This document shows, one piece after another, positions 13,101 to 25,100 of a stretch of DNA of 64,000 bases (positions are counted from its first letter, which is position 1; every line of letters begins with the position of its first letter). Source of the stretch: Notospermus geniculatus (Eukaryota > Nemertea > Pilidiophora > Heteronemertea > Lineidae); assembly GCA_002633025.1 (NCBI GenBank), contig NMRB01000005.1:812739-876738 (forward strand), written 5' to 3'. Under the pieces are notes generated by a model, which saw only the letters and a list, made by a program, of their open reading frames with translations, searched no databases and was not told the origin of the DNA. The position numbers were made by a program, and so were the translations under genes.

Positions 13101-16100
13101 ATGTTGAAAAAAGGAAGGGGTGTGAGAAAATGAAATGGAAACGGTGGACACAGACACTCACACCACAGATACAGAGCAAAACAGAATGGCCTCAAAAATG
13201 AAGAAGTTGATGTGATGATGACTGAATGTCTGAAGTCATGGTGAATGTCATGGTCACTTGATTGAGTGTCAAGATCACTTGATTGAGTGTCAAGGTCACT
13301 TGACCTAATGTCAAGGTCACTTGATTGAGTGTCAAGGTCACTTGATTTGCAACGAATGGGGTGATTATTGAATTGCACCTATCTTATAGAGGAAGGTTAA
13401 TGAGTTGTCTCTTGCCAAACTATGCCAAGGTCAGTAGGAATGTCAAGGTCACAACAGTAGAGAAATACCTAAGTCACTGCCATAACAAGGTCACAGGGGA
13501 ACACAAAGGTCATTTCCCTATCGAGGCGACAGAGTGATGTGCAGGGAAAGAGAGAGGTCTGACATGTCTGATTCCTTCATAGTGAGGTCATCAGAAAGTT
13601 TCAAGCTCCCAATGCTCACTTTCTGATGATGAGGTGAGTGTTTGTGTGGCAAACCTTACACGATTTTGACAGTTTTTTTCAGTTTGTCTATGTAATACAG
13701 GGATAGAAAGGATTGTTTTCCAAAGATCATACAAATAGTATTTTACAAAGACAGCGAGATAATCAAATATTGAAAATCCAATGCAACACAATGTTTGTGT
13801 CAACTTTTGTTTTGGTTTCAAATTTTATAACGGAACTGAATTCTTTTTACTCTGACATTGATCGGAACGCTTCCGATGCAGGCAGTAATGACAAAGCAGA
13901 TATTGAATTTCACAACTTTAAAACGACGGCAAACAAGCTGAATCTGCAGCTCGATATCACACTGAACAAGTTCAATACAAAGTTTATTTTTAAGTACAGG
14001 TGGATTTTCAAAACAAAGACGTTTCATTTTTCTGTGAGGCTGGATGATGTTTCGATTTTCTCATTTCTTTTGTAGGTGGGGGTGGTGAACACCTACGATC
14101 TACGACTCTTCTTTTTTGAATCCGGAAGTATCGGTAGTATACATGGAACCGGAAGCACGGCTAATGTAGATGGAACCGGAAGTCTAGGTGTACATGGAAC
14201 TACATTTGAACAAAAGTATGGAAATGGATAGAGGCTAGCTTGTCTACAATTTCTATTTAGCTCATTCTACTTGAGATGAAACAATGATTTTGCAGTTTAC
14301 AGAGAGGGCAGTCATGAATCTCTCAGGGGTAGCCGCATAGAAACTCCGCTAGTGCTTCGACAGCCTATCAGTGTTAAAATGCATGGAAAAATGTACAGCA
14401 CTATCGGCAGACGGGGTCCGCTAGCGCTAGCGGAGTTTCTATGTGGCCACCCCTGATCTCTAATGGAATCCTGCTGTTTGACCAGTAGTCCTACCAAGGG
14501 AATTGTGACCAAGTCAACTTGGGGATGAAATAACTAATATCCAACAGAAGATGTGTGTAAAACATTGAAATTGGTAATGTTATGTGGATGTGAGATGGAA
14601 GGAGATATCTATGAACTGAAAGACACAAACACCAAAAGCATGACGTCAGATTCGGGACAGAACTGTGTCCAAAATTTCCCTCCTCAAGTTCCAGTCACCA
14701 ATACCCTTTAAACGATATGGGAATATTCCTGCTGGGAATGAAATTTCTGGCACAAATTTTCTCCCGAGTCTGACGATAACTGATGGAAGTGGTGCACCAA
14801 CATAAGCATAGAGGGCAGCACCCTTCAAAATTTTTGGAATCCCAGCAAGAAGAAAATGTTCAAGTCATTGCATATGCAATCAGATGGCAATAAAAAACTC
14901 TGACAAAGTGAAATGGGCCTTCTGAGTGTTCTTTTCATGTTTGGTTGTTCAAAACATGGAGAGACTCTCAAGGAATTTGAGGAAATTGAACATATCCCAA
15001 TATACTCCCCCACATTTCTCTACTTCTATGTCATTTTCATATCTTCCCGATAAAAAACATGAGTCGAGAAAATGAGCTTATTTTGAATTTTATCGCATAT
15101 TCCCCAAAGTCAAACTAGGACAGAATGTGAACAAGGCATGGTGTCTACACATAGCTACATACGATGTGTACACACTGTCACACACATTGGCACGAGCTAC
15201 AAGTTGCACTGAATGAAATGTAATGATAATGAAGTGAGAAGGAATCAAGCCGAGCGACTTTGGGTTATGTGTCTTGGCCACATTAAACAAATGAATACAA
15301 AGGCAAACAACAGTTACTGGTTGGTCCTAAAGGAATGATGATGTTGAAGATGATGGATGAATCAGCCTGGGTTAGATACTTACAGGCCTGTTTCATGTAG
15401 CACAGGACAAATGAAAAATACACAGTCAGTGTGCAATTAAGTCGAGAACTTAAGGCTCCTTTGGAGCTTTAGGCTGTGGGACTCTTGCATAGGGCAGTTA
15501 GAGCATCGTGGACCAGAGCTGACGAACAGCAAGTCTAGCACAATGTCTGGCCAAAGTCTTCAGATTGTTCAGTCTTGGGCTCATTTGTTACGGGAACTGA
15601 CAGAGGCCAGGCCTGGGGAGTTTTCAGATACAAAGCCAAGATGAGACGTGGGAAGGTTCAGATGGGAGCTAGACTTAGGCTTCTAATGAACAAGTCTGAA
15701 CATGTCGCCTAGTGGGATTTTGGTTGGCAAAGATGGTAGCCTACACCGGACTTCTTGATGATACCAGTAGTCTTATCGTAGGACGTGAAGGCATGCAAGT
15801 GGACTGTAGGCATACAGCCTGGACACAGTAGGGGCATCAGGCATGCCTTCCAAGTACTCAGCCACGTGCATCTTCATGATGTAGTCTGAGCAGTTAAGAT
15901 TTGAGCTGAGAACTGCAATCCCAGGGACATTTCGGTCATTCTGCTTTGGATTGTTCTGTCTGCTCGAGGACAGTTGGGACAAGAACTGACACGCCCGTAG
16001 GATATACAGCCATAGGGGCGTGACGGTATGGGTGATCCAGGGAATTACCGGGCTATAGAAGTGATATTGGGGAGGAGAAGGAGGACTCCACCATTAATAC

Positions 16101-19100
16101 TGATCAATAAAGTCTGGAAGGCCATGCGATCAAATCTAGATGAAAAGGGGAGGTTGTTGAAAGAGAAAAGATGTTAACGATAATCACTTCATAACAATTG
16201 TTTGGACACCAATTATGAAACAGGCTTTAGAATTTCATTTACAGCTTATGGGTGGCCAAATTGATAAACTTAATCATTATTTCACATCTTAGATCAGACA
16301 GAGGTGAAATATTTGTAGAAATAAGTTACTTCGTTTCAATAGAATTAAGTCTGTTTACCATTCCAGAAGTTTAAAGTTTTCATACAAAAAATGAACCAAA
16401 GCATTACAAAAACAAATATACTCGACATTGCTAGCAAACATGCCAATAAAGCAAGCCACCCAATTGATAAAAGATACAAACTCAAGGTGTCATCTGCTGT
16501 CAGAACTTAAACTTCCTAGAAATACATCTGTGCAACTTGTAGTATGTTTATTATCTTTATTAAAAACAAGTACTTGGTAAAGACCTGTCAAAATGAATTG
16601 GACACTGCTTCCTTGTAGGCAACATTTAATTCTAAACCACCATCTCATGAGATGTCCTCTTCGTTGGATTAACACCATCAAAAGACATTACAGGACTTCT
16701 CTATGCCATTGAAATTTACTGACAGGGAATGTTTCCAAGATGGTTGCCATGGAACTGGCTGCCATGGCAATGCAGATACTTGCCAGTTCCATGGCTACCA
16801 TGGCAACGTGTACAGTTGCCATGGAGCTGGCTGCCATGGCAATGTTACAGTTGCCATGGAGCTGGCGACATGACAATGTGTGCAGTTGCCATAACATCAT
16901 GGCAATGGAAATATAGCAGAAATTTTATCAGATTGAAAGGAGTTTCTTCAAATGAGAATGATCCGAGTATTCAGAGCATCAACAATGAGATAGTAGCTTT
17001 AGTCATGCTGCATACAGGGGGACTTCAGGACCAAAAATCGTCCTCACAAATGGTGGTACTGGAAAAAAGAACATTTTCTCATTCATCATCTAATCAGATG
17101 AAGAGATGTTGATGTGTAGGCCCACTGGACGTTCAAGGGCTAAGGACAAACAGAATGGTAGCCAGTTGACGATGATAGGATGGCAATGACAGCCAAGTTC
17201 GACGATCTGTACAATTCTCATCCTGTCAGCTTGGAAAATGCCAATGTTACATGTTTTACTCACGGATTAGGAGCGTCTTTGATGAATTAGATCAAAAGTT
17301 ACACGATGGGTACCTCCATCATTATACTAGTAGTTAATGTAGCTTTTGATAAATTGGATCATGCAAATATCAGAGTAACAGAGATTTGGGGAACTTATAT
17401 CTAAAGGATTTGAATTCTGGCAAACTGAAATAACACTTTACCACTTCATGACAAAAGATCGCAATTTCGGTCCATTACGTCATGATGCCACCATGGCATC
17501 ATGCATGGTGATGCGTACTTAAATGCACTACATGACATCATCATAATGCTGAAACTTTCCGTAGCTGAATACTGAATATGGACAGTGATATTAACATTCT
17601 TGGTGGGGACTAGAAGAGAGACTGGTTTAATACCAGACAGATTTTGGCACTGTTCAGGGCGACTTATGGGTCTGCATGGATGACTTAGAATTTGCTGAGG
17701 AAAAGTCGTGGGTTCTTGAGTGTGGAGTTCAAGTGAAAAAATTCAATGTCCAAATTCATGTTTGACAGGCCTTTCATGTTAACATGACAAGCAGAAGAGA
17801 CTCTACTCACGAGGAGGACTGATCCGGAGAAGCATGTGCATAGCTGGGATAGCCAGACACAATATCATTCAGCGAGCCATACCTGTGATAGGATGGTGAA
17901 TTCTGTGCTCGGGGGATGAATGGATCATCCTCGTCAACCGCTGCATACTCTTTCCTGGAATACGATGGGAATAAGTGTACATGCAGTCGTGGATTAGTCA
18001 CACCCTTCATCCATTTTAGATGGAGATATTTCGAGAATTTCAGAAACGGCCAACTTTTATGTTCAAAGTGGTTCTTTTTGGTTGCCTACAGTTGCAATTT
18101 TCAGTGTTCAACAATGTGAAACTCAAACATTGCGCACAAGGGTAACATGATTCAGTTGTTTCGTAGCACAGTTGATCATGTGGTGTCGTCACTGCCATAA
18201 GTTAAAGCCCCACTGTATTGAATGTGAAAAACGCAAATCATCGCCGCGATTCTCGCACGACGTCACGACGTCAGCGTAGTGTAAAATGTACTACGCTCTG
18301 TCAGAATACATTAGAGCTCCCGCTGCAGTTTTTTCCAATGCGTGCTGAAAACTAGGCCTTGATTCTGTGAAGTGCGTATCAGACAGACATTTTGGGGACC
18401 TTCACGAGGCTATGGGACCTGTATGTGCACTCTCCTAACTTTTTGAAAATATCGTAAAATTCAATACTGTGGGGCTTTAAGATATGTTGGAAACAAGATC
18501 AAAAGCCAGCATGCCACTTTTGGAAGAAGTTCTACGAGCTATAAGAGGTCTGTTTACTGCTATGTGTGCATGGATGGAAGCAAAATACCACTGCATGATG
18601 CCAAGAACATGTACCCTTTGAGAGTTGTTGCAGTTTGAACCATTGATCACGAGTTAAGCCGTAGACTCAAAGGCATTTCTGAAATCCTCTAATATTCCAG
18701 TTCTTGATGGATAAGTTGGAAAAAAGTTAGATCTTACTGATAATATGTCACAGTCAGATTTGCCATCAAAACAGATGAGCCGTGCAAAATATTATGATAC
18801 AAAATAAAGTAAAAGATAGACAGAAATGTGGGAGAAAAAGTTCAGTGTAGTAATTTTGATTATTAGTGTCAGTGGTTGAGGCACTGTAAATANNNNNNNN
18901 NNNNNNNNNNNNNNNNNNNNNNNNNNNNNNNNNNNNNNNNNNNNNNNNNNNNNNNNNNNNNNNNNNNNNNNNNNNNNNNNNNNNNNNNNNNNNNNNNNNN
19001 NNNNNNNNNNNNNNNNNNNNNNNNNNNNNNNNNNNNNNNNNNNNNNNNNNNNNNNNNNNNNNNNNNNNNNNNNNNNNTCCTCGTCAACCGCTGCATACTC

Positions 19101-22100
19101 TTTCCTGGAATACGATGGGAATAAGTGTACATGCAGTCGTGGATTAGTCACACCCTTCATCCATTTTAGACGGAGATATTTCGAGAATTTCAGAAATGGC
19201 CAATTTTCTTATTCAAAGCGGTTATTTCTGGTCGTCTACAGTTGCAATTTTCAATGTTCAACAATGTGGAACTCAAACATTCCCCACAAGGGTAACATGA
19301 TTCAGTTGTTTCGTAGCACAGTTGATCATGTGGTGTCGTCACTGCCACAAGTTAAGATACGTTGGAAACAAGATCAAAAGCCAGCATGCCACTTTTGGAA
19401 GAAGTTCTACGAGCTATACGAGGTACGTTTACTGGTATATATGTGCATGGATGGAAGCAAAATACCACTGGATGCCAAGAATACCCTTTGAGAGTTGTTG
19501 CAGTTTGAACCATTGATCACGAGTTAAGCCATAGACTCAAAGGCATTTTCTGAAATCCTCTAATATTCCAGTTCTTGATGGATAAGTTGGAAAAAAGTTA
19601 GATCTTACTGATAATATGTCACAGTCAGATTTGCCATCAAAACAGATGAGCCGTGCAAAGTATTATGATACAAAATAAGTAAAAGATAGACAGAAATGTG
19701 GGAGAAAAAGTTCAGTGTAGTAATTTTGATTATTAGTGTCAGTGGTTGAGGCACTGTAAATATAGGCTGCATCCAAGTCGATTTCACTATATCAAAATAT
19801 ACGAGAGTTCAGCATGTACGTCATTGGCTATGGAAAGAGGGAATCGACATGGTGACGTCAATGCTGATGAACAAAAAAGGAGTTGGTAAAACAAATCAGG
19901 GGTACAATACGAAACTAAGTCAGTGTTGACAGAGATTAGAAATGAAATTACTCAGGGAGGTCAAGTTTACCAACACCATAAGTTTTTAGTTGATAACACA
20001 TATAGGAGCCAGTTTTCTGAGGTACGGTATAAGATAGAAGTAACTGAGTCAGATCTGCAAAACAAATTATTAGCCTGGTCAACAAATGTAAGTTATATTG
20101 CACACTGCCATCAAATAAACCTAGCACACCGATGAAATAAATGAAATAGCTGTTGAAAAATACCAAGCCCCACTTTCTGAAGCAATTTCTAAAACTGCAA
20201 TAGAAACATGCAATACCACGAAGTCGGAAAATGTATGGTTTGTGGTGACGGATGTCATGCAGGGGGAATATTAGTGGGTAAACTATTACGGATAATGGCC
20301 GAGACATGCCATGGGGTCCTATTAGGATGTGAAGCGAATCAAAGATAGGTTTCTGAAGCACATTTATGAAATCTGAATATTTTCTGGCATATCTTCCTAA
20401 ACTCAAACATGAAGATTGTAACTCCATGGATTTATTAAAAGCACACATATACATCAGCCTGAATACAACCATGTTACAACAGAATCAGTTGAATGTTTAG
20501 TCAGTCATGTTGATATGCAACACAAAGAGAGCTGGGGTAGACATTGATAATGAAAATTTGACATCAAATGACAGGTTCAACATAAAATTATGGGATGATG
20601 TTAGGACACAGATGGTTTGAGCACCGCAGTCAGCCTGAAGCGAGGTTGATGAAGTCCCTTCACATTATGACATAGATTCATGCGAGATAATGGAACACCA
20701 GGAATGAGAAGTGAAGCTGAATGCCATGAAACTAATCCCTAGACCAAAGCTAACCACCAATAATTCATACTGTGCACCTCAGATACATCGCTAGCTCTGA
20801 CCTTCCTCAAAGATCTGACACTTCAACATATTCCGGTGACCAGCACATGGACAATTTGCATACTTCATGAAAATTGAACATGTGCAGTGAAAACGAAAAT
20901 CAGGCTTCCTACCATTACCATCAAAAATAGATAAAGACCATCTATTTTTGCTACCATTGAATCAAGGTANGGCATATCTTCCTAAACTCAAACATGAAGA
21001 TTGTAACTCCATGGATTTATTAAAAGCACACATATACATCAGCCTGAATACAACCATGTTACAACAGAATCAGTTGAATGTTTAGTCAAGTCATGTTGAT
21101 ATGCAACACATAGAGAGCTGGGGTAGACATTGATAATGAAAATTTGACATCAAATGACAGGTTCAACATAAAATTATGGGATGATGTTAGGACACAGATG
21201 GTTTGAGCACCGCAGTCAGCCTGAAGCGAGGTTGATGAAGACCCTTCACAGTGTGACATAGATTCATGCGAGATAATGGAACGCCAGGAATGACAAGTGA
21301 AGCTGAGTGCCATGAAACTAATCCCTAGACCAAAGCTAACCACCAATAATTCATACTGTGCCCCTCAGATACTTCGCTAGCTCTGACCTTCCTCAAAGAT
21401 CTGACACTTCAACATATTCCGGTGACCAGCACATGGACAATTTGCATACTTCATGAAAATTGAACATGTGCAGTGAAAACGAAAATCAGGCTTCCTATCA
21501 TTACCATCAAAAATAGATAAAGACCATCTATTTTTGCTACCATTGAATCAAGGTATTTCTAACCTTATTAGAGGCAGAAACCTTTCCTCTCGAGTAGAAT
21601 GTCAAACTAAATCATAGATTCCTGCCAATCAGAGATAAGAACATGTTTTTTTTGGATGATATTTTACCAGCAGAAAGCCAACTAAACTAGCGACCTATAT
21701 CTCATGATTCATACCAAACTAAAAGCTACCCAAAGCCAGCAACCCACGAACCAACCAGCGGAAACTTGAAAGAAATATTTCACCAAGATTATCAAATCCA
21801 ATGAATTGGGAGTAATCTCAACGGACTACCCCAATAGAGTGCGACCATTCCCTGCAATGGAGTGAGATCACGCCACACGGAGTAAGACTGCTCCCAATGG
21901 ATTGAGATCACTCCACATGGAGTGAGACTGCTCCCAATGGACTCCACATGGAGTGAGATCACTCCCAATGGAGTGAGACTGCTCCCAATGGATTGAGATC
22001 ACTCCAAATGGAGCGAGACTGCTCCCAATGGATTGAGATCACTCCACATGGAGTGAGACGGTTCCCCATGGATTGAGATCACTCCACATGGAGTATGACT

Positions 22101-25100
22101 GCTCCCAATGGATTGAGATCACTCCACATGGAGTGAGACGGTTCCCCATGGATTGATATCACTCCACATGGAGTGAGGTCACTCCCCATGGAGAGAGAGA
22201 CTGCTCCCAATGGATTGAGATCACTCCACATGGACCAGGCCCGCTCCCAATGGATCTAAGCTGTCCACTGACAAGATGATACATGATACAGTGTATCCAC
22301 CAAAACACCATCATTAAAACTCATGTTGGACATGTCTATTGAGACACACTGTATAACCTTTCTCCATCATGAGAGCCGAGGACAATATGACATAGCGTTA
22401 ATGATGAAATGAAAGATTTACCCGTTTGTCAGGGAATAACTTGCGTGGTAGTGCACAGCTCTGAAAATAAGCTTGGGAGTTCAAGAATCATTCTAGAAAT
22501 AAGCACAACAGGAGTACAGGGGAGATTACAAAGTGGTTACTAGGTGATTGCGTCTGCCTGACATTTCTTGTGCTGGGGTTCACTACACTGCTTTCACAGT
22601 TCACAACACTACATTTGACAAAATCGTTCAGTGACCGCTACGTTGTGGCTGGAGAAGGCGCACCAACGGTCCACGCCTCCTCAAACCATAATTTCTACAA
22701 TCTACATGTATGCTCAGTGCCCGACTATTTGGTGATACGAAGTCACAGGTTATGACGGAATTACTTCACTGGACACACAACAGGCACGAAAGGGTTAACG
22801 AAGTGCGAATAAATGTTAGCTCAAGTTGCGCATAGTGGATCTTAGCAGCACAAGTGAAGTTGGATTCCTTTAAAATCACGTTCGAGCTGATGAAATACAT
22901 TTGCCATTACAAATAGCAAGTGGCCTCCACATGTCAAAAGGAAGCCGTGTAAGTTCACAAAGAGCAAATTGAATTACTTCAAATCTCTGTATTTTCACAT
23001 TTTCAACTTGAGATGATGAAAATCATCCATGATTGAAAAACGTCCTGAAACATGAGAAATTTTGATGAATCTAACCACATGAATGAATGTATGTCAATTT
23101 CTTTAATATCTTTCGTTAATATGAACATGCAGCAACCTTAGCTATTCCTGAAATTAGAAGTGGGCGACAATCCTTTCCATGCTACTAGCCAACCCCCACC
23201 AGTGTGTTACCCATGCCCTAAGAACCACTACCAGTGAATGGGCTACACATGCTCCGCAAACTATCTCTATATGAAGAAGAATTGCACTACAAGCGCCCAA
23301 ATCTTCAGAAAAAGCTCTTCTTGTTAATGCTTTTGAAGAATTCAGGGGAAAATGTGAATCAAGGGGCCTCTCTAATCATCCCCATACCGGATAATAGCGC
23401 TGGCTGTTCTGCTTCCCAAGACAACAGCCAACCAGGACACTCAATACAACACAGTGCCAGTCAGGTGTTAGGGGAGCGTTCTGTAAGAGCACATGTTAAA
23501 ATGCTTCTGGTCCATCTTAAGACCACTACCGGTGCAGCTGATACAACATAGTGCCCATCAGGTCTTTGGGAAAGATTTCTGTAGGAGCACATTTCAACAT
23601 GATTCAAGTCAATCATAAGACCACTGCTCGAATGTAGTGCAACCATCACGTGGATGGGAAACAGCCAGGCGAGGGAGTCCTTGCAGGTTATCGTAGTTGT
23701 TATCGTCAAGTAACTGGGCACAGGTGTGCTTCCCCACAATAAAGTGGTCCACAGGGCTCTGTTATCATCCAGTTCCATCACCAATGAACAACACTAAAAG
23801 CATAAGCATGGTAATTATTACTGTGTAGGATGAAAAACTCCCTCCACCTGTAAAGCTTAATGAGAATGTTGAAGCATTTGGGGAAGAGTGCTACACCGTA
23901 GACCACTGAATGCTCCTGGCAGTCAAATGCTCCAATGCTCAATGCATCAGAGTGCTCCAGAGCTGGATTTTGAAGCATTCTACCAACATCTACAGGTATA
24001 ATGTCCGTTGAAGGGAGTTAGCATGATGCAGTGGTAGAGTGCCAGACTCAAGGGCGAGAAGTCTTGGGTTTGATTCCCCGCCAAGTGCCACTTCATATGC
24101 TCAACTCGTCTGAAAGGATCAAATGATGTGCTGAATGAGCTGTTCCTTCAGTCTCCCAGAAAGGTTTCTGGAGAGACTGGGGAAATAATGTGAAGACTTT
24201 GAGATTTCCACTGTATACAAGCTTCATATTATTATTAGCAGCTCAGAGCACAAACGGGCCGACATGCATCCTTCTTCATTTAGAGAAATCGTCTGCTGAG
24301 GTGCATTAACAACAATACACTGATGTCTCAACTCTGGGGTTACGAACAGACTTCATCACGGTGTTCTACGATCCTGACATGTAGACATTGAGTCCTACCT
24401 TTGTCGGACCGCATTTCTAAAGAGAACAGGGGTGAAAACAGTGTCCTTCGTGGAAGACAGCCATGTGGATTCCAGATCTTGTCAGATCTGACCACATCGA
24501 AGTCGTTCATTTTTAACCAGACCCAGACCAAACTCAGTGAACAGTTTTATTTCTCTCACGGAAAAAGTTGTTAAATTTGGAAAGCTCATGCAAGCATTAC
24601 TGGTATGATTGAAAACGTGCAGGTTACTCATTCAGTCCAACAACCTAGCCTACGAACACCACATCTTTCCAGAGAATGTTCCAAATTTCAGAAATGATTC
24701 GACTTAAAAAGCAAGAATACTGATTGGAACACGAAAATGAGAAGATTAATACGGCGATTGACGTTTGTTACTTACTCTTCATGTGGGTCAGTGGAGCTGA
24801 TGAATAAAAACAAGCAAGGAGAATTCATGAAAGTAGAAACAAAACACGCAGAATGAATCCTGGATTTGGACGGGAGGATTACTCATCGTTTTGAAGGATC
24901 CCGCCATCTTGGTTTCCACATGATTTCCTGGAAACCCACGAATGCAACTGACGATTTTTGGCAGGCAAATTTGTATTTTGCGACAGTCACGTCGACATGT
25001 TTTTGTTTGCCACCAGAGTATGCATGTGCAAAATCTCTGTGGAATCCAAGATGGCAGGGGGCCGTTGAAATGAGCATGAATTCAAACTAACTTTGCTCAA

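Larger units (their letters stand above)
3666..17810 (-). other. 14.1-kb TTYH intron, no supported gene
   Basis: No exon or RNA gene could be supported on either strand. The intron holds the foldback elements at 3842 and 14324, short direct repeats (near 4230-4310, 6197-6513, 7270-7600 and 16740-16885) and TGACCTTGA-type repeats near 9070, 10170 and 13236. Open frames present are short and unrelated to known domains. Confidence 0.7.

Noticed and set aside
13064-13378. Reading frame with SSDLDTQ repeats
   Set aside because: The repetition is the translation of the TCAAGGTCA minisatellite.
19948-20472. 174-codon minus-strand open frame
   Set aside because: No family resemblance. It ends within a duplicated block and lies in an intron; length is within chance expectation for AT-rich DNA.
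21848-22256. CRISPR-like array
   Set aside because: Units are adjacent and degenerate without unique spacers, and the DNA is eukaryotic.
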